From contig CAYUIQ010000061.1 of NCBI GenBank assembly GCA_964444795.1, positions 1 to 38,188 of the forward strand: a stretch of 38,188 nt of DNA. The letters are read 5' to 3'. The DNA comes from JABMRP01 sp964444795. GTDB taxonomy: Bacteria > Planctomycetota > Planctomycetia > Pirellulales > Thermoguttaceae. The notes below the pieces were generated by a model, which made no database searches, was not told the DNA's origin, and saw only the letters and a program-made list of their open reading frames with translations. Within the stretch, counting starts at the first letter, position 1, and each line of letters begins with the position of its first letter. Both the position numbers and the translations under genes were made by a program. Positions 24,762-33,091 of the stretch are shown one piece after another.

Positions 24762-25181
24762 TCACGAATCATCGGTGACCCGTCGCCCCTGCTTCTTTTG
24801 CGCGCGGTGCCGTTTGTCGGCCAGGCGGCGCCGGACCGATCCGCGGGAGGGCTTGGTCGGCTTTCGCCGTTTGGGGGCCGTCGCCACCTCGGCTAGCATC
24901 TGCCGCAGCTTCTCCAGACAATCGGCCACGTTTCGGCCCGCATCGCGAAACCGCTGGCTGACGATCAGCAGTTCCCCCTCGCTGTTGATTCGCCGGCCAT
25001 ATTTATTGCGAAACCGCCCAAACACCGCCTCGGGCAGGCTGCGGCTGGTCGTAATCTTCCATCGCAGCGTCGCCTTCGTGTTGACCTTATTGACGTTCTG
25101 CCCCCCGGGACCCGAGCTCCGAGCGAACGTGAACCGGAACTCGCGCAGCGGAATCTTCAGCTTGGAACTAACCACCAGCAT
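24762..25181 (-). CDS. arfB: ArfB/YaeJ-type alternative ribosome-rescue factor
   Basis: This 139-residue peptidyl-tRNA hydrolase rescues ribosomes stalled on mRNAs without a stop codon. The catalytic GGQ motif is at residues 26-28 (SSGPGGQNVNKV), followed by TKATLRW. The core ends near residue 100. The tail is strongly basic (KRRKPTKPSRGSVRRRLADKRHRAQKK) and, in known ArfB, inserts into the empty mRNA channel. It lacks the codon-recognition domains of RF1/RF2, as the family should. It is the only - strand gene in this stretch and probably has its own promoter in the gap toward alaS. Confidence 0.92.
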   Translation of the reverse strand: MLVVSSKLKIPLREFRFTFARSSGPGGQNVNKVNTKATLRWKITTSRSLPEAVFGRFRNKYGRRINSEGELLIVSQRFRDAGRNVADCLEKLRQMLAEVATAPKRRKPTKPSRGSVRRRLADKRHRAQKKQGRRVTDDS

Positions 25182-25329
25182 CGGAAGACTCGCATTCGTT
25201 GTTTCAGTAGCTCACCGTCCCGCAATTCTTGCCTGACAAGTCGTTGTCTGTCAAGGGTTTGTGAAATTGCCCCGGCTCGTCGGGTGGTTTGACGTAGTTT
25301 TCGCATCTCCCGCGGCCGTGCGTGACTTC

Positions 25330-25358
25330 TTTTCAGGTGCCCTATCTGCCGATATGAT
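25330..25358 (+). promoter_or_regulatory. Candidate promoter of alaS
   Basis: TTTTCA (25330-25335) and TATGAT (25353-25358) are separated by exactly 17 bases, giving four and five of six matches to the sigma-70 consensus. The predicted start of transcription is near 25365, leaving a leader of about 37 bases before the alaS ATG. The long alaS frame runs through this site, which argues for the downstream ATG. Confidence 0.45.
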
Positions 25359-25401
25359 GAGGAGTTCCGCCAAAACCGCCTTCCCCCACATAGTTAGACC
25401 G

Positions 25402-28017
25402 ATGAAGACCGACGAACTTCGAGAGAAATACCTGGCATTCTTCGAGACCAAGGGGTGCACCCGCCGGCCCAGCGACGTGCTCGTCCCCCGTTGGGACCCT
25501 TCGGTGCTGTTCACCCCCGCGGGCATGAACCAGTTCAAGGACCATTTTCTTGGCCGGTGCAAACTTGAGTTCACCCGCGCGACTACCTGCCAGAAGTGTC
25601 TACGCACCGGCGACATCGACAACGTCGGCCGCACGGCCTACCATCACACGTTCTTCGAGATGCTGGGGAATTTCAGCTTCGGCGACTATTTCAAACGGGA
25701 TGCGATCAACTGGGCCTGGGAGTTTCTGACCGCCAAAAATTGGCTCGGCCTGGACCCCGAGCGGCTCTCGGCCACCGTCTATCTCGACGACGATGAAGCC
25801 TACGGCATCTGGGAAAACGATATCAAACTCCCCCCCGAGCGGATCCGGCGACTGGGCGAGGATGAGAACTTCTGGCCCGCCAATGCGCCCAGTCAAGGGC
25901 CCGACGGTGTGTGCGGGCCGTGTAGCGAGATCTATTTCCACCCCGACGAGGGGGAAGTCGAGATCTGGAACCTGGTCTTCACGCAATTCAACCGCGTGGG
26001 CGATCCGCCGGACAATCTCCGCCCGCTGCCCAGCAAGAACATCGACACGGGCATGGGTCTGGAGCGCACGGCCGCCGTGTTGCAGGGCGTGGAAACGAAT
26101 TTTCATATCGATATCCTCCGCCCGCTGGTCGAGGCGGCCGGCGAAGTGTGTGGCATAAAGTACGCCCCCGGGAGCGAGGACGGCCGGCGGCTGCGTCGCA
26201 TCGCCGATCACGTCCGCGCTTGCACCTTTGCGATCCACGAAAATGTCTATCCCGACAACGAGAAGGAAGGCTACGTCATCCGCAAGCTCATCCGCCGGGC
26301 AACGCTCGACGGCTACCAGTTGGGTATGCAGCAGCCCGTGCTGCACAAGCTGGTGGGCGCCGTGGTCGAGGCGATGAGCGGCCCGTATCCCGAACTGAAG
26401 GAAACGGTCGGGCGAGTGGCTCAGGGGATCGAAAACGAAGAGGACTCGTTCTTCGACACGATCGGCCGTGGCATGCCCCGGGCCGAAAAACTGATGGAAG
26501 AGACCAAGTCCTCGGGCACCGCCAAGGTACCGGGCGAACCGGCCTTCCGGCTGTTGGACACCCACGGCTTTCCGCCCGAGTTGACCGAAGTGATGGCCCT
26601 GGAAGCCGGGCTGGGATTCGATTGGGACGGCTACAACGCGGCCAAGCGCAAGCACGAAAAAGCCTCCGGTGCCGGTCAACGGACCGAACTGTTCAAGTCG
26701 GGCCCGTTGGACGAACTGAAACCCACGGTTCCCGAGATCGAATTCGTCGGCTACGACACCGAATCGTGCGACGACGCGACGGTCGTTGGCCTGATCGACG
26801 GCGAACGCACCTGCTACGAGTTGCAGCAGGTCGATACGAAACACCCGCTGGTCGTGGTGTTGGACAGAACGCCCTTTTACGGCGAAATGGGCGGTCAGGT
26901 GGGTGATCGGGGCGAGATTGTCTGTGTCGGCGGACGCTTCGAGGTGGTCGATACCCGGATCGAAGACGGACTGACGCTGCACGTCGGTTTCTTGCGCGAA
27001 GGCAAGATTGCCTACAAGGATCAGGTAACCGCCCGAGTGGATCATGCCCGGCGGCAGGCGATTCGCCGAGCCCATTCGGCCACGCATATCCTCCAGCACG
27101 CGTTGCGGCAATGCTTGGGCGAGCAAACGCAACAAAAGGGCTCGAAGGTGGAGCCCGATCTGTTGCGGTTCGACTTCAACCACAACCATGCCCTGTCGGC
27201 CGAACAACTCGTCCAGGTCGAAACCGAAGTGAACGCTCGCAGCATCGAGGGCGTGCCGGTCAGTTGGACCAACATGCCTATCGAGGAAGCCCGGCAAAGC
27301 GGTGCCACGATGCTCTTCGGCGAGAAATATCCGGACGTGGTGCGCGTGGTGTCGGTCGGCGATTTCAGCAAGGAACTCTGCGGCGGCACGCATCTGGACA
27401 ACTCGGGCCTGATCGGCCTGTTCAAGATCGTCGGCGAGGAGAGCATCGCCAAGGGCATTCGCCGTGTGACGGCGGTAACCGGCATGGAGTCGGTCGGCCG
27501 GGCGCTTGCGACCGAGGAACTCTTGAGCCGCACGGCTCTGGCCCTGAAGACCAATCGCGAGGACGTGCCGGCCCGCGTGGAGAGCCTGGTCAAAGAGGTT
27601 CGCCAGTTGAAGAAACAGGCCGCCGCCGGACGCCAGGCCCAGGCCGTCTCGTCCGACCAATTACTGGCAGACGCCGCCCTGGTGGCCGGGGCCAAGGTGG
27701 TGACCGCCGAGGTGCCCGACGCCGACGTCGGCCAACTGCGCGGGCTGATCGACCAACTCCGCAAGAAGGCGGCCCCGGTGGCCGTGATGCTGGGAACCCG
27801 GCAAGGCGACGACAAGGTACTGCTGATCGCCGGCATGAGTCGCGACCTGGTCGAGCAGGGCGGCGACGCGGTGCAGTGGATCCGCACGGTCGCCAAACTG
27901 GTGCGCGGCGGCGGCGGCGGACGCCCCGACATGGCCCAAGCCGGCGGGAAAAACCCTGAAGGGTTGCCCGAAGCACTGGAAACGGCCGCCAGTTCGATCG
28001 GCGAAATCTTGGCGTAG
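25402..28017 (+). CDS. alaS: Alanyl-tRNA synthetase
   Basis: This 871-residue class II synthetase charges tRNA-Ala. The catalytic domain begins MKTDELREKYLAFFETKGC, as expected, and contains the class II motifs (PSVLFTPAGMNQFKDHFLG; FFEMLGNFSFGDYF; DTGMGLERTAAVLQG). The editing domain keeps its zinc ligands: His558 and His562 (HSATH), Cys660 and His664 (CGGTH). The C-terminal C-Ala region ends with the glycine-rich GGGGGRPDMAQAGG. Length and motifs are normal. ATG at 25402 is chosen over upstream starts because it gives the conserved N-terminus. Editing of mischarged Ser and Gly should be intact. Confidence 0.97.
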   Translation: MKTDELREKYLAFFETKGCTRRPSDVLVPRWDPSVLFTPAGMNQFKDHFLGRCKLEFTRATTCQKCLRTGDIDNVGRTAYHHTFFEMLGNFSFGDYFKRDAINWAWEFLTAKNWLGLDPERLSATVYLDDDEAYGIWENDIKLPPERIRRLGEDENFWPANAPSQGPDGVCGPCSEIYFHPDEGEVEIWNLVFTQFNRVGDPPDNLRPLPSKNIDTGMGLERTAAVLQGVETNFHIDILRPLVEAAGEVCGIKYAPGSEDGRRLRRIADHVRACTFAIHENVYPDNEKEGYVIRKLIRRATLDGYQLGMQQPVLHKLVGAVVEAMSGPYPELKETVGRVAQGIENEEDSFFDTIGRGMPRAEKLMEETKSSGTAKVPGEPAFRLLDTHGFPPELTEVMALEAGLGFDWDGYNAAKRKHEKASGAGQRTELFKSGPLDELKPTVPEIEFVGYDTESCDDATVVGLIDGERTCYELQQVDTKHPLVVVLDRTPFYGEMGGQVGDRGEIVCVGGRFEVVDTRIEDGLTLHVGFLREGKIAYKDQVTARVDHARRQAIRRAHSATHILQHALRQCLGEQTQQKGSKVEPDLLRFDFNHNHALSAEQLVQVETEVNARSIEGVPVSWTNMPIEEARQSGATMLFGEKYPDVVRVVSVGDFSKELCGGTHLDNSGLIGLFKIVGEESIAKGIRRVTAVTGMESVGRALATEELLSRTALALKTNREDVPARVESLVKEVRQLKKQAAAGRQAQAVSSDQLLADAALVAGAKVVTAEVPDADVGQLRGLIDQLRKKAAPVAVMLGTRQGDDKVLLIAGMSRDLVEQGGDAVQWIRTVAKLVRGGGGGRPDMAQAGGKNPEGLPEALETAASSIGEILA

Positions 28018-28028
28018 GAGCACGAAGC

Positions 28029-28044
28029 CCCCTCGCGATAGGGG
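28029..28044 (+). terminator. Weak hairpin after alaS
   Basis: CCCCT (28029-28033) and AGGGG (28040-28044) form a five-base GC-rich stem with a six-base loop, starting 11 bases after the alaS stop. There is no T-run, so this is at most a weak stop. Confidence 0.25.
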
Positions 28045-28063
28045 TGGTCCTCCTCGGTCTCGG

Positions 28064-28092
28064 TTGACAGGTCGCTCGGGGGAGTTTAAGTT
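28064..28092 (+). promoter_or_regulatory. Candidate promoter of the rpmF-fab operon
   Basis: A perfect TTGACA (28064-28069) lies 114 bases before rpmF. The best -10 choices are TAAGTT at 28087-28092 (17-base spacing) or TTTAAG at 28085-28090 (15-base spacing). The -35 is strong and the -10 poor. It fits the break between alaS and the fatty-acid genes. Confidence 0.4.
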
Positions 28093-28182
28093 GTATGGTT
28101 TCGACGTTCGGTGTGCTGGGCGTGCTGGGTATGCCCGCCACGCACGCAAGCCGCGATATCCCCGTTGATGGGTAGTGAGACC

Positions 28183-28362
28183 ATGGCCGTTCCCAAACGA
28201 AACCACTCGAATTCCCGAACCGGCAAACGCCGGTCGCACGACAGCTTGACCGCCCGGCAGTTGTCCTACTGCCCGCAGTGCAGCACGGCGTTGCCAAGCC
28301 ACGTGATTTGTCCCAAGTGCGGCCATTACATGGGCCGAAAGCTGGTCGAGGCGAAGTCCTAA
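28183..28362 (+). CDS. rpmF: 50S ribosomal protein L32
   Basis: This 59-residue ribosomal protein has the typical MAVPKRNHSNSRTGKRRSHD start and a four-cysteine zinc-ribbon (CPQC ... CPKCG, spacing C-x2-C-x9-C-x2-C). The upstream frame is open, but the ATG at 28183 gives the conserved N-terminus. rpmF commonly heads fatty-acid gene clusters in bacteria, and here it is followed 13 bases later by fabD. The DUF177/YceD gene often found before rpmF is absent; alaS stands there instead. Confidence 0.96.
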   Translation: MAVPKRNHSNSRTGKRRSHDSLTARQLSYCPQCSTALPSHVICPKCGHYMGRKLVEAKS

Positions 28363-28375
28363 GGATTGAGCAACA

Positions 28376-29284
28376 TTGAGCAGGATCGCCTTCCTTTTCC
28401 CCGGTCAAGGGGCGCAAACGGTCGGCATGGGCCAGCAGTTGGCCGAGTCGTTGCCCGCTGCGCGTAGCTTGTTCGACACAGCCGGCGAAATCCTCGGCTA
28501 CGATCTGGCGACGCTCTGCTTCGAGGGACCGGCCGAACAACTCGATTCGACCGTCACCAGCCAGCCGGCGCTGTTTGTCACCAGTCTGGCGGCATTGGAA
28601 TCCCTGAGAGAGGAATCGCCCGAGGTCGTGCTCTCCTGTGAGGCGGCGGCCGGGTTGAGCCTCGGTGAATACACGGCGATGGTCTTTGCCGGAGTGATGG
28701 ATTTCGAGGCCGGGTTGACCCTCGTCCAGAAACGAGGGGCCGCCATGCAAGAGGCCTCCGACGCGACCCCCAGCGGAATGGTCAGCATCTTGGGGCTGGA
28801 GCGGGTCCAGGTCGAGGCCCTTTGCGACGAAGTGCGGGGCGAGGACACGCTGGAAATCGCCAACTTCCTTTGCCCGGGCAATATCGTGGTTTCCGGGAGC
28901 AACGCGGCCTGTGAGCGGGCGGCCGAATCGGCCGCATCGTTCGGTGCGATGAAAGCGGTGCCTCTGGCGGTTGCCGGAGCATTTCATACCCAGATCATGC
29001 GCCCCGCCGACGAACAATTGGCCCGAGCGCTGGCCGACGTACCCATGCACCCCCCCCGAATCCCCGTCGTCTCCAATGTCGACGCCCAACCGCACGACGA
29101 CCCGGAAGAAATCCGCCAGTTGCTCATCCGCCAAGTCCTCCGTCCGGTGCGGTGGGAGGATTCGATGCGATACCTGATCGATCAGGGATTCGCTCCGTTT
29201 TACGAAGTCGGGCCAGGGCGCGTGCTCCGCAGCCTGTTGCGACGCATCGACCGGAAGCTGGAGTGCCATAACATCACCGTCTAG
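28376..29284 (+). CDS. fabD: Malonyl-CoA:ACP transacylase
   Basis: This 302-residue enzyme moves the malonyl group from CoA to acyl carrier protein. The nucleophile is Ser95 in GLSLGEYTA, with Arg120 (VQKRGAAM) as carboxylate ligand and His204 (GAFHTQIM) as base. The N-terminal FPGQGAQ oxyanion loop is present. The start is TTG at 28376, supported by AAGGA at 28361-28365 ten bases before it and by the conserved first residues SRIAFLFPGQG; no suitable ATG exists. It belongs to the rpmF-fabD-fabG-acpP-fabF operon. Confidence 0.95.
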   Translation: MSRIAFLFPGQGAQTVGMGQQLAESLPAARSLFDTAGEILGYDLATLCFEGPAEQLDSTVTSQPALFVTSLAALESLREESPEVVLSCEAAAGLSLGEYTAMVFAGVMDFEAGLTLVQKRGAAMQEASDATPSGMVSILGLERVQVEALCDEVRGEDTLEIANFLCPGNIVVSGSNAACERAAESAASFGAMKAVPLAVAGAFHTQIMRPADEQLARALADVPMHPPRIPVVSNVDAQPHDDPEEIRQLLIRQVLRPVRWEDSMRYLIDQGFAPFYEVGPGRVLRSLLRRIDRKLECHNITV

Positions 29285-29285
29285 G

Positions 29286-29359
29286 AAAACGGGGACAGGA
29301 CCCTCTTGCCGGAACGGCCCTCCGGGTGCTTCGCACAGAAGGTGCCCTGTCCCCTTTTT
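29286..29359. repeat. Inverted repeat with T-run between fabD and fabG
   Basis: GGGGACAGG (29291-29299) pairs perfectly with CCTGTCCCC (29346-29354). One mismatch further out, AAAA (29286-29289) pairs with TTTT of the T-run that follows. A smaller GC-rich stem (CCGGA / TCCGG) lies inside. It begins two bases after the fabD stop. The shape fits an intrinsic terminator or attenuator within the operon, or a REP/MITE-like insert. Confidence 0.6.
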
Positions 29360-29396
29360 CCCGCCGGCGAGAGACAACAACCGCGAGAACGAAGCG

Positions 29397-30167
29397 ATGG
29401 CAGAAGATAAGACACCAAGAATCTCGGCCGACCTGACCGATCGGGTGGCAATCGTCACCGGCGCGGCTCGCGGCCTGGGCAAGTGTATCGCCCTCCGCCT
29501 GGCCGGCTCCGGGGCCAAGGTGGCCTGCGTCGACGTCAATGCGGAAGTGCTGGCCGAAACGGTCGGTCAGATTACCGCTGCTGGAGGTACGGCCGAGGCA
29601 TGGGCGTGCGACGTCACCGACAGCACCCGGGTCAACGAGGTGGTCAAGGAAGTCGCCACAAAGTGGGGGGGACTGTACCTCCTGGTCAACAACGCCGGGG
29701 TGACCCGCGATACCATGGTCATGCGGATGAGCGACGACCAATGGGACCTCGTGCTCGGAATCAATCTTCGCGGCACTTTCTTGTTCACCCGAGCGGCGGC
29801 TAAGCCGATGATGAAGGGGCGGCAGGGACGAATCATCAATATGGCCAGCGTGTCGGGACTGACGGGCAATCCGGGACAGGCGAATTACTCGGCATCCAAA
29901 GCGGGAGTGATCGGACTGACACGGACCGTGGCCAAGGAATTGGCCGGACGAAACATCACGGTCAATGCCGTGGCACCGGGATTCATCGCCACGGAAATGA
30001 CTGCCGCGTTGGGGGAGGACATCCTCAAGGAAGTAGCGAGCCATACCCCACTCGGTAGGGTGGGGCAACCGGAAGATATCGCCGATGCCGTGCTCTTCCT
30101 GGCCAGCGACGCGGCCGCGTTTATTACCGGCCACGTGCTGACCGTCGACGGAGGGCTAACCGCCTGA
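29397..30167 (+). CDS. fabG: 3-oxoacyl-ACP reductase (short-chain dehydrogenase)
   Basis: This 256-residue NADPH-dependent reductase performs the first reduction of each fatty-acid elongation cycle. The cofactor loop is TGAARGLG (21-28), followed by NNAG (98-101), Asn123 (INLRG) and the catalytic Ser151, Tyr164 and Lys168 (NMASVSG; NYSASKAG). The C-terminal PLGRVGQPEDIADAVLFLAS and GHVLTVDGG are typical. An N-terminal extension of about ten residues precedes the first strand. Lying between fabD and acpP, it should be the housekeeping FabG rather than a secondary SDR. Confidence 0.95.
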   Translation: MAEDKTPRISADLTDRVAIVTGAARGLGKCIALRLAGSGAKVACVDVNAEVLAETVGQITAAGGTAEAWACDVTDSTRVNEVVKEVATKWGGLYLLVNNAGVTRDTMVMRMSDDQWDLVLGINLRGTFLFTRAAAKPMMKGRQGRIINMASVSGLTGNPGQANYSASKAGVIGLTRTVAKELAGRNITVNAVAPGFIATEMTAALGEDILKEVASHTPLGRVGQPEDIADAVLFLASDAAAFITGHVLTVDGGLTA

Positions 30168-30397
30168 GCAGAACCCGCTCCCAAGGATGTGCCCGGGGGG
30201 ACAAGATCGTCATCAGAGCACAAAAATGGGGCCCGGGAACAAAAATGCGGTCGGGAGATATAGACAAGCAGGGGAAAAACAGGTATACCAACACTCTTGC
30301 GGGACCTTTGGGGTTACGCAACTCAAGACGTTGGTGGTTCGTGTGAATTGAACGTCCGGGGGCAAGCGGTGTAGTGCCCCCAGGTTTTGTGATTATC

Positions 30398-30415
30398 AGG
30401 AGGACCGTCCAGGTG
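30398..30415 (+). promoter_or_regulatory. Strong Shine-Dalgarno deciding a GTG start of acpP
   Basis: AGGAGG (30398-30403) lies nine bases before GTG at 30413. It rules in that GTG over the earlier in-frame start at 30374 and fits the high protein demand for acyl carrier protein. Confidence 0.8.
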
Positions 30416-30673
30416 GCCTCAGTTGAAGAACGAGTCGTAGACATCGTTGCCGAGCAACTCGGTGTCGGAAAAGATCAGATTACCCAAGACACTTCCTTCG
30501 TGAATGATCTGGGAGCCGATTCACTCGATACGGTTGAGTTGGTGATGGAACTCGAGGAAGAGTTCGACATCAACATTCCGGACGATGCCGCCGAGAAGAT
30601 CCAGACGGTCGGACAGGCCGTCGGTCACATCGAGAAGGTCATCGAGGAAAAGAACGGACCCTCCTCTTCCTAA
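30413..30673 (+). CDS. acpP: Acyl carrier protein
   Basis: This 86-residue acidic carrier protein holds growing acyl chains on a phosphopantetheine arm at Ser37 in GADSLDTVELVME. The helix-two recognition surface (DSLDTVELVMELEEEFD) is intact. The product begins MASVEERVVDIVAEQLG. It is preceded by a 245-base gap after fabG that holds two copies of ACAAAAATG(C/G) but no gene, so acpP may also have its own promoter. It is followed after nine bases by fabF, the classic pairing. Confidence 0.97.
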   Translation: MASVEERVVDIVAEQLGVGKDQITQDTSFVNDLGADSLDTVELVMELEEEFDINIPDDAAEKIQTVGQAVGHIEKVIEEKNGPSSS

Positions 30674-30682
30674 CGGTCTTTC

Positions 30683-31927
30683 ATGAGACGCCGCGTTGCT
30701 GTAACTGGCTTGGGAGCGGTTACCTCGCTGAGTTGCCAGGTTCCCGATTTGTGGACCCGCGTCTGCAACGGCGAGAGTGGAGTGCATGCGCTCACGCGAT
30801 TCGATTGCCACGACTATCGGGCAAGAATCGCGGGTGAAATCCAGAATTGGTCACCCAGCGCGTACATCACCCCCAAAGAGGCCAAACGCCTTGATCTATT
30901 CGCCCAGTACGCCCTGGTCGCGTCGATCGATGCCGTGAACGACTCGGGGTTGGATTTCTCCACCGAAGAGCCGTTCCGCTGCGGCGTGATTCTCGGCTCG
31001 GGCGTCGGCGGCCTACAGGAAATCGAGGACCAGATCATCCGCATGACGGAGAGAGGTCCGAGGAAAGTCTCGGCCTTCACGATCCCGAAACTGATGGTTA
31101 ACGCGGCCAGCGGGCACGTCTCGATCCAATTCGGCCTGCGCGGGCCCAACTCGGCCGTGGCCACTGCGTGCGCCAGTGCGACCAACGCCATCGGCGAGGC
31201 CTTCAAGACCATCCAGTACGATGACGCCGACGTGATGATCACCGGCGGCTCCGAAGCGGCCGTTACCCGGATGGGAATCAGTGCGTTCACGGCGATGCGA
31301 GCCTTGTCGGAGCGTAACGACGAGCCGCACCGCGCCAGCCGCCCATTCGACGTCGGTCGCGACGGTTTCGTGCTCAGCGAGGGAGCCGGTGCCCTGGTGT
31401 TCGAGGAACTCGAACACGCCAAAGCACGCGGCGCCGACATTTACGCCGAGGTGCTCGGCTATGGCTCCAGCGGCGACGGCGGTCACATTACCCAGCCTGA
31501 CGCTGACGGAGTGGGGGCGGCCAAGTCGATGGAAAGCGCCCTGGCCGATGCCCGTATCGACCGAGAGCAAGTCGCCTACATCAACGCCCACGGCACGAGC
31601 ACCGTGCTGGGCGACATCGCCGAAACCGCCGCGGTGAAGTCGGTCTTCGGCGATTGGGCCAAACAACTGAGCATCTCCAGTACGAAGAGCCAGTTGGGCC
31701 ACCTGTTGGGGGCCAGCGGTGGGGTCGAGTTGGTGCTGACGGTCAAGGCCGTCTGCGAAGGAATCGTCCCGCCGACGATCAACCTGGAAACGCCCGACCC
31801 CAAGTGCGATCTCGACTACACCCCCATCCAAGCCCGACCACGCCACATCCCCGTGGCCATCTCCAACAGCTTCGGGTTCGGCGGTCATAACGGGTCGTTG
31901 ATCGTCGGTCGGCTTCGCGACGATTGA
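30683..31927 (+). CDS. fabF: 3-oxoacyl-ACP synthase II
   Basis: This 414-residue elongating condensing enzyme extends acyl-ACP with malonyl-ACP. The catalytic Cys163 (ATACASATNAIGEA), His303 (NAHGTSTVLGD), Lys335 and His340 (STKSQLGHLLGASG) fall at the same numbers as in E. coli FabF. The glycine-rich C-terminal SNSFGFGGHNGSLIV is complete. It starts at ATG 30683, nine bases after acpP. Lipid and lipid A supply would depend on it together with lpxB further on. Confidence 0.96.
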   Translation: MRRRVAVTGLGAVTSLSCQVPDLWTRVCNGESGVHALTRFDCHDYRARIAGEIQNWSPSAYITPKEAKRLDLFAQYALVASIDAVNDSGLDFSTEEPFRCGVILGSGVGGLQEIEDQIIRMTERGPRKVSAFTIPKLMVNAASGHVSIQFGLRGPNSAVATACASATNAIGEAFKTIQYDDADVMITGGSEAAVTRMGISAFTAMRALSERNDEPHRASRPFDVGRDGFVLSEGAGALVFEELEHAKARGADIYAEVLGYGSSGDGGHITQPDADGVGAAKSMESALADARIDREQVAYINAHGTSTVLGDIAETAAVKSVFGDWAKQLSISSTKSQLGHLLGASGGVELVLTVKAVCEGIVPPTINLETPDPKCDLDYTPIQARPRHIPVAISNSFGFGGHNGSLIVGRLRDD

Positions 31928-32039
31928 GCCCCGATGGCCTGTCGAGTCTTCTCGCGTCGCCCCGACGTGGCGAGTTCCGCTCGCCAGCCCCCGATGGTCC
32001 GCACCGGTGGTTGCCACAAGCGAAACTGCACTTTCCACA

Positions 32040-32069
32040 TTTACCCAATGCTGCAATACTGACCATAAT
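32040..32069 (+). promoter_or_regulatory. Candidate promoter of the GT2-lpxB-M50 group
   Basis: TTTACC (32040-32045) and CATAAT (32064-32069) are separated by 18 bases, matching four and five of six consensus positions. It lies in the 225-base gap after fabF and would give a leader of about 77 bases. Nothing else was recognised in this gap. Confidence 0.35.
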
Positions 32070-32152
32070 GGCTTCCGCAGATGCTCTTCTGTGATGGGCC
32101 CTATTCTTGGGTTCGGATTGGCCTCGCTCGTGGGGCCGGATTGGATGGAACC

Positions 32153-32902
32153 ATGGTTCGCTTTTCGCTTCTCATTCCGCAGCGCGGTGCGGCCAGTATG
32201 GTCGCGAGCCGGCTGCCCGAATGGCTCGATGTTCTCGACGGGCTCGACGGGGCGTACGAAGTCGTGGTCGTTGACGACGGTTCCCCCCCGGAATCACTTG
32301 AGACGCTCGAGCCGCTTCTGGCGGAGCACGAAACATTTCGCGTGATCCGGTTGGACCGTTCCGGCGGGCTGGCGGCGGCGGTCACCGCCGGAATTGCCGC
32401 GGCACGGGGCGACGTGCTGATAGCCACCGACGCGAGCGAGCAATACCCCGCGCGGGAGATCCCTCGATTGGTGGGATGTTTGGCGCGTGTCGATCTGGTT
32501 TTCGGCCGACGACATCGGAGCCGGCTACCGAAGATTTGCCGATCGATCGCCGGGTGGCCGGACCGATTCCTGCTCAGCGGTGCGGTCCACGACCCCGACG
32601 GGTTGTTTTGGGCCGCCCGGCACGAGGCCGTCGCCGGGGTGGAATTGGGCCGCGGGATGCACCGCTACTTAGGCCCGTTGGTCGCGGCTCGGGGTTTTCG
32701 TGTGGACGAAATTAGCGTACAACATTGTCCAAGCGCCCGCGCGGCAACGATCCGGTCGCGCCGGTTTCGTTTGACCGATCTGCTGGGAGTTTGGTGGCTT
32801 CAGCGGCGCGGTCAGGCGGTGTTGAGTCGCGAAATCGTCGTCGCAAAGGCCAATCAGCGGCAGATGCGCATTTTTCCGCGTCGACGACAGGGATCGGCTT
32901 AG
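32153..32902 (+). CDS. Glycosyltransferase family 2, dolichol-phosphate-mannose-synthase-like
   Basis: This 249-residue GT-A protein starts VRFSLLIPQRG and has VVVVDDGSPP (nucleotide binding), GGLAAAVTAGIAAARGD, and a metal-binding region reading ATDASEQYP, where polyprenyl-phosphate glycosyltransferases usually have D-A-D-x-Q-x-P. It then follows the group with DPDGLFWAARHEAV, GMHRYLGPLVAARGFRVDEI and LTDLLGVWWLQRRG. It probably transfers a sugar to a polyprenyl phosphate or lipid A-related acceptor. No membrane helices are visible. The start is taken as ATG at 32153; the frame is open for 24 codons upstream. Asp to Ser in the DxD motif is odd (Ser95). Confidence 0.75.
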   Translation: MVRFSLLIPQRGAASMVASRLPEWLDVLDGLDGAYEVVVVDDGSPPESLETLEPLLAEHETFRVIRLDRSGGLAAAVTAGIAAARGDVLIATDASEQYPAREIPRLVGCLARVDLVFGRRHRSRLPKICRSIAGWPDRFLLSGAVHDPDGLFWAARHEAVAGVELGRGMHRYLGPLVAARGFRVDEISVQHCPSARAATIRSRRFRLTDLLGVWWLQRRGQAVLSREIVVAKANQRQMRIFPRRRQGSA

Positions 32903-33091
32903 ATCGTTGGACAGCGACACTTCGGGCCGATGCTAGCATCTGCAAATTGTCGTAGGGTGCTCGTTGAGAGAGTGGGCATTCACGTTCAATCGGCGGCACG
33001 GCTTACTTGTTAGCCGTGTTTCCGCGTCGCCAAGGAGCCGCACTGCTTGCAAGCAAGCCGTGGCACACGACTTTTTCAACGGATACGGAGC

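Noticed and set aside
24091..25236. A 381-codon + strand ORF over the small membrane protein and arfB
   Set aside because: It overlaps two better-supported genes on both strands and has no motif.
25600..27660. A 686-codon - strand ORF opposite alaS
   Set aside because: alaS on the + strand is complete with all catalytic and editing motifs. The opposite frame has no family resemblance.
27590..29539. A 649-codon - strand ORF across alaS, rpmF and fabD
   Set aside because: It crosses three well-supported + strand genes and shows only shadow composition.
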